A stretch of 40,147 nucleotides of DNA from Thermoproteota archaeon (GTDB lineage: Archaea; Korarchaeota; Korarchaeia; Korarchaeales; Korarchaeaceae). Under the pieces are notes generated by a model. The model did no database searches and was not told the DNA's origin. It saw nothing but the letters and a program-made list of their open reading frames with translations. Position 1 is the stretch's first letter, and each line of letters starts with the position of its first letter. Shown here in pieces: positions 31,479-38,547 of this stretch. Made by a program: the position numbers and the translations under genes. The stretch is taken from positions 1 to 40,147 of the forward strand of contig JAOZFH010000020.1 of assembly GCA_027491415.1 (NCBI GenBank). Reading direction: 5' to 3'.

Positions 31479-32560
31479 CGGCGGAGCCCCAGTTCACCCT
31501 CGACCTCTACTCCCCGGACTTCAGCTTCTTCAAGGCGGTCCCGAGGGGGGAGGCCGAGGCCCTCTTGAGGGAGTGGAGGGGCCTGCAGGTCCTCCCGAGG
31601 CGCCTCAGGTCTCCTCTATTTGTGCTCTGGGAGACGACCTACCGCTGCAATCTGAACTGCTCTTTCTGCTACAACAGGTCCCCCCGAAGGGTGAGTGAGC
31701 TCACCTCCAGGGAGGCCATGTCCCTCATTTCCGAGCTGGCGGACACGCTCAGGCCGTTCAGCGTCTGCGTGAGTGGGGGGGAGCCCACGCTCCGCCCCGA
31801 CTACCTGAAGATCCTCGCGTCCCTCCACGCCGCCGGGATCACCGTGGCCACCATAACCAACGGCTGGACCATGAGCGAGGAGCTCGCCTCCGGGATAGCG
31901 AGCCACGCACACACGGCCCAGGTGAGCCTGGACGGCCCCAGGCCCGAGGTCCACGACGCGATCAGGGGGAGGAGGGGGGCGTTCGAGAGGGCCTTGAACG
32001 CCCTCAGGCTCCTGAGGGGGGCTGGAATAGCCGAGCTCTCCCTCTCCTTCGTGGCGACGAGGGAGAACATACGAGACTTCCCGGACATGGTGGACCTGGC
32101 CAGGAGGTACGAGGTCGACCGGCTCAGGGTCCAGCCGGTGGTCCCCACGGGGCGGGGCGACCTGGAGTCGGTACCCACCCCCGAGCAGCTGAGGTGGCTC
32201 GAGGGGTTCCTCGAGCGCGAGGTCGAGGGGGCGGCCGAGGAGGGGCTGAGGATAGAGTACGGCGACCCCGCCCACCACATAAGGGCCGGCCTGCTGATCG
32301 GCCTCACCCTCGCCATGAACATCACGGCGGACGGGCACGTGGGATTCACCCCATACTTCCCGTTCTCGTGCGGGAACGTCAGGAGGCATCCAATCCACTG
32401 GATATGGACCGAGAGGGTCTCGAAGGCCTGGAGGCACCCGGTGGTGAGGTCCGAGCTCTCAAAGGTGAGGACGGTCTACGACTTCTACAAGGTCTCGGGG
32501 GCGAGCAGCAGGGAGCCCGTCCCCCTCGACGGCTGGGATGAGGTGGGCCTGGGGGAGTGA
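31475..32560 (+). CDS. Radical SAM peptide-maturase-like protein without SPASM cysteines
   Basis: 361 residues, TTG start overlapping the GNAT gene. The motif CNLNCSFC (Cys58, Cys62, Cys65) and SGGEPTLRPDY (101-111) are intact, with ITNGWTMSEEL and VSLDGPRPEVHDAIRG typical of the MoaA/PqqE-like branch. The C-terminal region, where a SPASM domain would be, holds a single Cys (FSCGNVRRHP), so no auxiliary clusters are expected. It has no fused RRE; the stand-alone RRE encoded next could serve it. A second, different modification of the peptide is the likeliest role. Confidence 0.88.
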   Translation: MTAEPQFTLDLYSPDFSFFKAVPRGEAEALLREWRGLQVLPRRLRSPLFVLWETTYRCNLNCSFCYNRSPRRVSELTSREAMSLISELADTLRPFSVCVSGGEPTLRPDYLKILASLHAAGITVATITNGWTMSEELASGIASHAHTAQVSLDGPRPEVHDAIRGRRGAFERALNALRLLRGAGIAELSLSFVATRENIRDFPDMVDLARRYEVDRLRVQPVVPTGRGDLESVPTPEQLRWLEGFLEREVEGAAEEGLRIEYGDPAHHIRAGLLIGLTLAMNITADGHVGFTPYFPFSCGNVRRHPIHWIWTERVSKAWRHPVVRSELSKVRTVYDFYKVSGASSREPVPLDGWDEVGLGE

Positions 32561-32573
32561 GGGGGTGTTGCCG

Positions 32574-32882
32574 GTGAGGAGCGTGGAGGTATCGGACGAC
32601 GCCGTGCCGGTCAGGGAGCCCGTGTCTTGGAGGTGGGACGGCGAGACTATGGAGCACATCGTCCTCTCCGTCCCCAAGACCAAGAACATCTACATACTCA
32701 ACCCGACGGCCGCCCTCGTGTTCTACCTATGCAACGGCCACAACACGGTATCTGATATAGCCGAGACCGTCGCGAAGAGGTTCGGGGCCGACTACCGGGT
32801 GGTCGTCAGACACGTCAGGGACTTCGTGGGGAGGCTGGTCGAGATGGGCGTGGTCTCACTCCATGGAGAGGGGGATGTGTGA
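32574..32882 (+). CDS. Stand-alone PqqD-like RRE protein
   Basis: About 102 residues. IYILNPTAALVFYLCNGHNT followed by VSDIAETVAKRFG and VRHVRDFVGRLVEMGVV is the PqqD winged-helix pattern. The family binds the leader of RiPP precursors and presents them to the modifying enzyme. GTG 32574 is chosen for its G-rich ribosome site about 7 nt upstream; GTG 32565 or ATG 32538 are alternatives. It overlaps the tldD-like gene by 4 nt (GTGA), so it is co-translated with the protease. Confidence 0.85.
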   Translation: MRSVEVSDDAVPVREPVSWRWDGETMEHIVLSVPKTKNIYILNPTAALVFYLCNGHNTVSDIAETVAKRFGADYRVVVRHVRDFVGRLVEMGVVSLHGEGDV

Positions 32883-34267
32883 GCAAACCCGTTGCCGCCC
32901 GCTCCTGCCGGGGGTCACCCATGGCGGGCGCCTCCCTCGCAGCCTTGGGCGAGGCCGCAGACCTCGTCTCCAGGGCCATCAGAGAGTCCGACTTTGCCGA
33001 GCTGGTGTCGGTCAGGGAGGAGACCCTCAGGATCTCTTCTGCCCCCGACGGATCCATTTTGGAGGATCTCTCGGTGAGGGAGCGCATCCTCGTGAAGGCG
33101 CGGGTGCGCGGCTCCTGGCTCTCGGCCACGCTCCCAGCCTCCACCCTCCCCGGGCTCCTAGAGTCTCTGAGTGAGGCGACGCCCTCCGCAGAGGCTGAGA
33201 GACTCATACTCCCTCGAATGGGTCGGGGTGTCGAGTTCGGCAACTTCTCACCGGAGGAGGATGCGGGCTACCTCTGGGAGGTCGTGACGGCTCTGGCAGG
33301 CGGGCCGGACAGCCTATCGGCCTCGTGCACGCTGAGGTCCATATCCGTCAGGAACTCCCTGGGGGTGGGGGCGGAGACCTCGGAGATCGAGACAGCGGTG
33401 GTGGCCTTCTGGCACTCCAGTGAGAACTGGTTCAGGCCGGCCGACGAGGAGGTTCTGGGCGGCTGGGCCAGGCCGAGGGACCTGGTCCGGAGCCTCGTCG
33501 AGGGTGCCGAGTCGGTCAGGTCTGCGCGGGAGGAGGGTCGAGGGGGCCTCAGGATCGTGGATCCCCCGAGGGGCGCCCCCATCGCGCTGGCCCCGAGGGC
33601 GGCCGGCACCCTCGTGCACGAACTCCTCCAACACGGGCTCGAGGGAGACGCGGTCGCGGGGGGGAGGTCTTACCTGTCGGGCATGCTGGGGGGGAGGGTG
33701 GCCCCCGAGCTGCTCACCGTGCGCTCCGGGCCCCCCCACCCGGGCTGGAGGGTCGATCACGAGGGCGTGGCCGTCGAAGAGGCGAAGCTCGTCTCCGAGG
33801 GGGTGGTCACCTCCTACCTGACCGACGTGGAGTCGGCGATCCGCCTAGGCCTGCCCCCCATCGGGTGCGGGAGGTCGGCGGGCGACGACCCACCGTCCCC
33901 GAGGGCCACGGCCCTCTCGGTGGAGCCGGTAGACGGAGGGCCGGACCTGGATGAGATGGCCTCCGAGTTCGAGACGCTCCTGCTGGTCGACAGGGCCTCA
34001 GGGGGCTCCACAGATCCTTCGAGCGGCGAGTTCAGGATCTCAGCCCCGTCTGCCCTTGTGCTCAGACGGGGTTATCCCACGGGTGTGACCCCCGCCATCT
34101 GGCTGGAGGGGAGCTGCGCCTCGGTCCTCAGGGGGCTCTTGGGCCTGGGCGGCCGCTCTGAGGAGTTCGTTACCCTATGCGCCAAGGGAGGAGGGACCGT
34201 GCTCACCAGGATCTCCAGCCCGCCCGCCGCGATCTCTGGGGAGGTGGTGCGGGTCGTCCTCGCCTGA
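32879..34267 (+). CDS. TldD-like metalloprotease subunit
   Basis: 462 residues. The zinc motif HELLQHGLEGD matches the TldD signature HExxxHxxxxD (His247, Glu248, His252, Asp257). The third ligand region is VTLCAKGG (Cys434). TldD is the catalytic half of the TldD/TldE protease, known to trim linear leader fragments in microcin B17 maturation. It lies next to a TldE-like gene, so a dimer is expected that removes leaders from the modified peptides (inference). GTG start. The N-terminal 20 residues before the first helix are atypical. Confidence 0.92.
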   Translation: MSKPVAARSCRGSPMAGASLAALGEAADLVSRAIRESDFAELVSVREETLRISSAPDGSILEDLSVRERILVKARVRGSWLSATLPASTLPGLLESLSEATPSAEAERLILPRMGRGVEFGNFSPEEDAGYLWEVVTALAGGPDSLSASCTLRSISVRNSLGVGAETSEIETAVVAFWHSSENWFRPADEEVLGGWARPRDLVRSLVEGAESVRSAREEGRGGLRIVDPPRGAPIALAPRAAGTLVHELLQHGLEGDAVAGGRSYLSGMLGGRVAPELLTVRSGPPHPGWRVDHEGVAVEEAKLVSEGVVTSYLTDVESAIRLGLPPIGCGRSAGDDPPSPRATALSVEPVDGGPDLDEMASEFETLLLVDRASGGSTDPSSGEFRISAPSALVLRRGYPTGVTPAIWLEGSCASVLRGLLGLGGRSEEFVTLCAKGGGTVLTRISSPPAAISGEVVRVVLA

Positions 34268-34310
34268 CTCGGCCCTCAATAAGGGAGAGCGAGAGCACCC
34301 CGGAGACCTT

Positions 34311-35606
34311 CTGGACGGGCTCACTGGGCTGGTCGAGAGGGCCGTCGAGATCGCCCTAGGGTCGGGCGCCGAGGCCGCCGAGTGCTTCGCTGAGAGGAGG
34401 CTGGAGTCCCTGTACAGGCCGGGCCGCCCGCCGAGGCTGAGGGTCAGAGAGGGCCTCTCCCTCAGGGTGATCTTCGGGGGGAGGGTGCACTTCGCCTCCG
34501 CCTCCCTGGGGGGCTCCGACTCGGACAGCCTGACCCGGGTCCGCCGGGCCCTGGAGTACGCGGCCTCAGCGGGGACGAGGGGAGGGCGAGAGTGGCCCAG
34601 GGAGTTCTCCCCGATGTCCGGGAGCCTCCCGAGCGTGAGGACCGCGGACCCAGCCATACTGGACGCCTCGGCGGGCGAGGGGGGCACCGCCCTGGACGAG
34701 CTGGCTTCCAGACTTGGCGGCGGGGGCGAGGGGCCGACCCTGCTGGCCTCCTCCCGCGAGGTGGCCCTGGCCACGGACGCCGGGCCGATCCTGGCGGAGG
34801 TGAGGACCAGGTCCCTGGCACTGATCCACCTGGAGTCCCGGGGGCGGGCGGCCACCCTGGTCAGGGACGGGTGGAGCCTCTCAAATCTGTTGAAGGGGAT
34901 CGACGACCTGTCTCGGGAGCTCGAGGAGGTCGGAAGGGCGGAGTGGAGGCCGGCGGCCGTCTGGAGGTCGAGCCCCCGTCGGATCGTCCTCACCCCCTAC
35001 GCCCTGACCGGCCTGAGGGACCTCCTCTACCCAGTGCTCGACCCCGACCTGTCCCCGAGGTTAGACGTGCCCATCTGCGAAGTGAGGCTCGCCGAGGGGC
35101 TCTCCTTGGTCGACGACCCTGCATATCCGGGTGGCGTCCGGAGGGCGTTCGACGACGAGGGCACGCCCTCGACCCCCGTGAAGGTCCTCGACCACCGCGG
35201 CGCGAGGCAGCTCCTCACGCTGGCCAAGGCCCAGGCGAGGTCTGCCCGACCCACGGGGAGCTCAGTCAGACCGACCTACTCATCGAGGCCCTTGGCATTC
35301 CCATCCAACCTGGTCCTCACGTCGTCGGGCCGAGAGGACCCCGTGGAGCCTGAGACCGGCGCCCCGAGGCTCAGGGTCTTGGAGGGGGCCGCGGTCGGCG
35401 GGGTGGAGGCCGGGAGGCTGGAGGTGGGCGTGACGCTGGCCGTCCTCGAGGGGGAGCAGGAGACGCTGGTCGGGGGGTTCAAGCTCGTCTCGAGCTTCAG
35501 AGAGTTCTTCTCAGAGGTTCGTCCGGTGGGGCGGGAAGTGGTGGGCTGCTACGGCTTCTACTCCCCAGAGCTCGCGGTCCCGGCGCGGGCGGTCAGGCTG
35601 GAGTGA
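34311..35606 (+). CDS. TldE/PmbA-like protease subunit, 5' end unclear
   Basis: The frame reads GLVERAVEIALGSGAEAAEC and continues FAERRLESLYRPGRPPRLRV into LRVIFGGRVHFASASLGG, which aligns with the N-terminal domain of PmbA/TldE. That domain starts well before the only standard start in frame, GTG 34467. Upstream of it no ATG, GTG or TTG exists in frame; CTG codons at 34311 and 34329 are the candidates, or an indel hides the real start. The given start is therefore provisional. No HExxxH motif, as expected of the non-catalytic TldE partner. C-terminal blocks EGAAVGGVEAGRLEVGVTLA and GGFKLVSSFREFFSEVRPVG fit the family. Confidence 0.82.
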   Translation: MDGLTGLVERAVEIALGSGAEAAECFAERRLESLYRPGRPPRLRVREGLSLRVIFGGRVHFASASLGGSDSDSLTRVRRALEYAASAGTRGGREWPREFSPMSGSLPSVRTADPAILDASAGEGGTALDELASRLGGGGEGPTLLASSREVALATDAGPILAEVRTRSLALIHLESRGRAATLVRDGWSLSNLLKGIDDLSRELEEVGRAEWRPAAVWRSSPRRIVLTPYALTGLRDLLYPVLDPDLSPRLDVPICEVRLAEGLSLVDDPAYPGGVRRAFDDEGTPSTPVKVLDHRGARQLLTLAKAQARSARPTGSSVRPTYSSRPLAFPSNLVLTSSGREDPVEPETGAPRLRVLEGAAVGGVEAGRLEVGVTLAVLEGEQETLVGGFKLVSSFREFFSEVRPVGREVVGCYGFYSPELAVPARAVRLE

Positions 35607-36038
35607 GCACGCCCGGTCTCCGCCGGTCGATCTTCTCCCCCCGGCTGGCTGCTCCGCTGGTGATCCTTGGCAGCCGCCTGAAAGAGACCTCGTGTCCCCC
35701 CTTCGGGGAGGGCTGACCACCCGCGGGAAGCCCTCCACTCTGGCTGATCGCTCCTACTCGGTCAACGCCGGTCCTCGACGCCCAGAGCGCGTCCCGTCCC
35801 CGGAGGGCCCGCACCTGCCCGAACCTCGATCTTCGCGCGGTCGGGTCGATGCACGACGGGAGGACCGTCAGGGCTGCGAACCACGCGCCCCCAGACGAGG
35901 GCGATTCCGGGGCTTGAGGGCGCCGGCCGCCTGCAGGCGGCCGGTTGGGGAGCGACCACGCCTCTCCCTCGCCGAGGGAGGGGCCCCTGGACGCGCTGCC
36001 CCGAAAAGCGGGGGCCGGGGGAGACTCATTTGCCGCGC
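35607..36038. other. Intergenic region with 22-bp palindrome
   Basis: No supported gene. CCGGCCGCCTG at 35923-35933 and CAGGCGGCCGG at 35934-35944 form a perfect 22-bp palindrome. It lies between the rightward peptide locus and the leftward 36039 gene and may terminate either. Many short overlapping frames here have no ribosome site. Confidence 0.5.
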
Positions 36039-36374
36039 TCAATCGGTCTGCGTTGCGTCGTCTCTTTTCCTCCCAACGTCGCGCCGAGGGGGCACAATCA
36101 GCTCTATTCCTTCCTGCCTCTTCAGCCTCCTTATGACGGCCCCTATCAGGCCCATCTCTGGATCTCCCCTCTCCTCGTCCTCAAGCCACGCTTCGTCCAG
36201 CCACTTGTACTCGGGGGGAACCTCTCCCCTCATGAACGCCTCGTAGAACTTCTTTCCGAGTTCCCACAGCTTCTCCATGCCGGGCTCTGGCCCGCTCTCG
36301 TGCCTCAGATAGTACGATACCGCATCAACCACGTAGTGCGTTGCGTACCCGCCGGTTATGAACGTGAGCGGCAT
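36039..36374 (-). CDS. Small protein of unknown function next to the CRISPR array, 111 aa
   Basis: ATG 36374 has a strong ribosome site (GGAGGTGAT 5 nt upstream). The protein is soluble, begins MPLTFITGGYATHYVVDAV and continues SYYLRHE and MEKLWELGKKFYEAFMRGEV. The C-terminus is basic and charged. I do not recognise the family. It lies just downstream of the array in the direction of array transcription, only 38 nt from its last degenerate repeat, so read-through may express it. A CRISPR role is not shown. Confidence 0.65.
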   Translation of the reverse strand: MPLTFITGGYATHYVVDAVSYYLRHESGPEPGMEKLWELGKKFYEAFMRGEVPPEYKWLDEAWLEDEERGDPEMGLIGAVIRRLKRQEGIELIVPPRRDVGRKRDDATQTD

Positions 36375-36411
36375 CTAATCACCTCCCCTCCTGGCACCCG
36401 GACCCAGCAGC

Positions 36412-37138
36412 GTTTCAACCCTGCCGCAAGACAAGAAAAGAAAGGGCCAATCTAATTCTTTAAAGGAATTTCCGGCCTCGTCGTTGCAAGAGGAACCTTC
36501 AACCCCGCCGCATTAGGCGGCAAATCTGCTTCTGGCCGCGGCCTGGGCCGGGTACAGGCCGAGGTCGAGCTTTCAACCCTGCCGCAAGAAGCGGCCAATC
36601 TGCTTCCCCGCTCGTCGCTCAGGAGTCTGGCGGGTTCCAGCGGGCTCTTTCAACCCTGCCGCAAGAAGCGGCCAATCTGCTTCGTGTGGGCAATAACGGG
36701 CTTCCTGTTCGGGCACGAGGTCGCTTTCAACCCTGCCGCAAGAAGCGGCCAATCTGCTTCGTCCGTGGGAGGACACAAAGAACACGGAGGGTTGAAAACT
36801 TTCAACCCTGCCGCAAGAAGCGGCCAATCTGCTTCCTGTAGGGCACGGTAGTAGTAGCGTAAAGCCTCGTAGATCTTTCAACCCTGCCGCAAGAAGCGGC
36901 CAATCTGCTTCGCGCAAGACTGCACCACGGCAGCGGAAGCATCGTGCAGCACTTTCAACCCTGCCGCAAGAAGCGGCCAATCTGCTTCGTACGCTCAGGC
37001 GGCCCAGGAGTGGGAGAGATACTACCTTTCAACCCTGCCGCAAGAAGCGGCCAATCTGCTTCACGCGATCCACGTGAACCGCTTCAGCTCTTCCACATTC
37101 TCTTTCAACCCTGCCGCAAGAAGCGGCCAATCTGCTTC
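36412..37138 (-). CRISPR. CRISPR array: 8 perfect and 2 degenerate 37-nt repeats, read leftward
   Basis: Perfect repeats start at 36570, 36647, 36724, 36799, 36875, 36952, 37026 and 37102, each 37 nt. Spacers between them are 37-40 nt. On the transcribed (minus) strand the repeat begins GAAGCAGATTGGCCGCTTCT and ends TGCGGCAGGGTTGAAAG. It contains a 5-bp stem GCCGC/GCGGC with loop TTCTT and ends GTTGAAAG, the usual 8-nt crRNA handle. A variant repeat at 36496-36532 keeps the stem but has a changed loop. A further one at about 36412-36458 is split by a short insertion. Degenerate copies at the left end mark the old, leader-distal side, so the leader is on the right. The likely processing enzyme is Cas6 at 5.1-6.0 kb. 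Confidence 0.97.
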
Positions 37139-37240
37139 CGGGTCCTTCTATCCACTCTGCTTAAAGACCCTCCGGCAGGTCCGCCCGTTTTTGGGCGGGT
37201 TCCCTACATCCGACTTCTGCGCGCCCCTTTATAAAGATGT
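37139..37240 (-). promoter_or_regulatory. CRISPR leader and promoter
   Basis: A TATA box CTTTATAAAG at 37227-37236 is 90 nt from the first repeat. On the minus strand the transcript should start near 37203. A short hairpin (CCGCCC/GGGCGG around TTTTT, 37184-37202) lies inside the leader. The region is more AT-rich than its surroundings, as leaders are. Confidence 0.65.
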
Positions 37241-37579
37241 AAGGGCGCACGAGGGGGCTTCGTCCTCACTTTGGGGGCAAATCCAAGAGAAGGGGCGAAT
37301 TCTGATGGACTTTACATGGGCAGATTGAGAGGTAGATCCCTCCCCGTCGTTCGTTTGACGTTCGTCCGCCCCTCGGTGTTACCCAAATCTGGCATTCTCA
37401 GAATCTCTTATACGATCAGACCTTAAATGGGTCTTAGATCCAAATCGAGGCCGTGGAAGGTGTGCACAGCGCCACCGAGGTATGGCGTGGCTTCAATTGG
37501 GAATGTCGCGCGGGAGACTCCCCCCTACATCTCCCCCCAGGGAGCCCGGGGGCGGCGGGCCCGGGGCCCGCCGTTTCCC
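37241..37579. other. Intergenic region; terminator-like palindrome at its right end
   Basis: No supported gene. CGGCGGGCCC at 37553-37562 and GGGCCCGCCG at 37564-37573 pair perfectly around one base, directly after the stop of the leftward CARF gene, so they probably form its terminator. Some AT-rich sequence at 37370-37440 could belong to the leader side. Confidence 0.45.
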
Positions 37580-38368
37580 CTAAACCATGCGCAGGGCGAG
37601 CCATGACCCCAACAGGGCCAAGGGGATCGTCGGCACCAGGAACCAAGGTGAGCCCAGCAGGGAGTCGAACGGGACGGCCAGGGCGATTGAGATGAGCGCC
37701 AGCGCCCTCTCGGGCCAGGTGGTCCGGACCTTCAGCCTGGACGCCGTCGGCAGGAACACGACCCTCCTCGCTGACTCGTGGATGTAGTAGGCCCTGAGGC
37801 CGCTCTCCGCCGCCAGCACCGAGAGGGCGGCCACCTCGGCCTTGAAGCCGCCCGTCAGGTTGAGGACAACGTCGCCGAACCTGTCCACCAGCGACTTCAC
37901 CGCCGACCTGAGGTTCTCCAGCGCCGACTCGTAGTCCCCGGACTGGAACCCCCTAACGGTGTGCACCGACACCGCGAGGCCCCTCTCCCTGAGGAACCTG
38001 GCCAGGACCTCGGCCGTGAGGGTCCCGGACGCCGTGTCGGAGGCTATCAGGTGGACCTCCGAGATGAGGTCGGCCGCGCGGTCGAGGTCCGCTCCCCTCT
38101 CGGCCAGGTAGGCGCCGAGGGCATTCAGCTCGGCGCACGCCCGCCGAGGGTCTCGCTCGGCGTACTCGAGCAGGCGATCCTCCAGCCCCATCCTCGCCGA
38201 CCCGCCGAGGGACGAGACGGCCCGCTCAGTCGTCCTGGGATTTGTCATCTCCCTCACGACGGCCTCGTCGAGGCCAAGGTCCAGGGAGCCGGCCAGGTGG
38301 GCCCTGGCGGCGTTGGTCAGGAGGCTTACCCCGCAGGTCACCGCGTGAACCTCTCTCCCGGACGCCAT
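37580..38368 (-). CDS. CARF-domain protein of the Sso1393/APE2256 ring-nuclease-like family with C-terminal membrane hairpin
   Basis: 262 residues from ATG 38368, which lies about 25 nt after a TATA box (38393-38399), so it is leaderless. The CARF fold shows VTCGVSLLTNAAR near the start (Ser15), HLIASDTASGTLTAEVLARF (107-126), VVLNLTGGFKAEVAALSVLA (167-186) with Lys176, and RAYYIHE. Ser15 and Lys176 sit where characterised Crn1 ring nucleases (Sso2081) use Ser11 and Lys168, as I recall them. After residue 218 the usual C-terminal domain is replaced by two hydrophobic helices (about 220-239 and 241-259). No HEPN RNase motif is seen. It may degrade cyclic oligoadenylate at the membrane, or be a membrane effector triggered by it. 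Confidence 0.85.
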   Translation of the reverse strand: MASGREVHAVTCGVSLLTNAARAHLAGSLDLGLDEAVVREMTNPRTTERAVSSLGGSARMGLEDRLLEYAERDPRRACAELNALGAYLAERGADLDRAADLISEVHLIASDTASGTLTAEVLARFLRERGLAVSVHTVRGFQSGDYESALENLRSAVKSLVDRFGDVVLNLTGGFKAEVAALSVLAAESGLRAYYIHESARRVVFLPTASRLKVRTTWPERALALISIALAVPFDSLLGSPWFLVPTIPLALLGSWLALRMV

Positions 38369-38392
38369 CGCCGCGCCCGCCCTCGGCCTGAT

Positions 38393-38399
38393 AAAACGC
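38393..38399 (-). promoter_or_regulatory. TATA box of the CARF-membrane gene
   Basis: Minus-strand GTTTTATC, about 25-30 nt before the ATG, is the only AT-rich island in this GC-rich gap. Confidence 0.55.
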
Positions 38400-38547
38400 G
38401 ATCGGGTCGACCTTTCACCCGCCCCCGGTTCGGTGAAAAATCCCGCGGCGCGCCTTTTACCGACGACCCTGCCGGCGGCCTGAGGGGTCCCGAGTTGAGC
38501 GCGTCCGTGTTGGGGCCCGAGCGACGCCACCGTCCACCTCCCTCACC

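Noticed and set aside
23644-35606. A lasso-peptide locus
   Set aside because: The leader motif fits, but no transglutaminase-like B protein or asparagine-synthetase-like cyclase is encoded; radical SAM enzymes and TldD/TldE are present instead.
36573-37328. Open frames across the CRISPR array
   Set aside because: They arise from translating the repeats and spacers; the repeated blocks encode no plausible protein.
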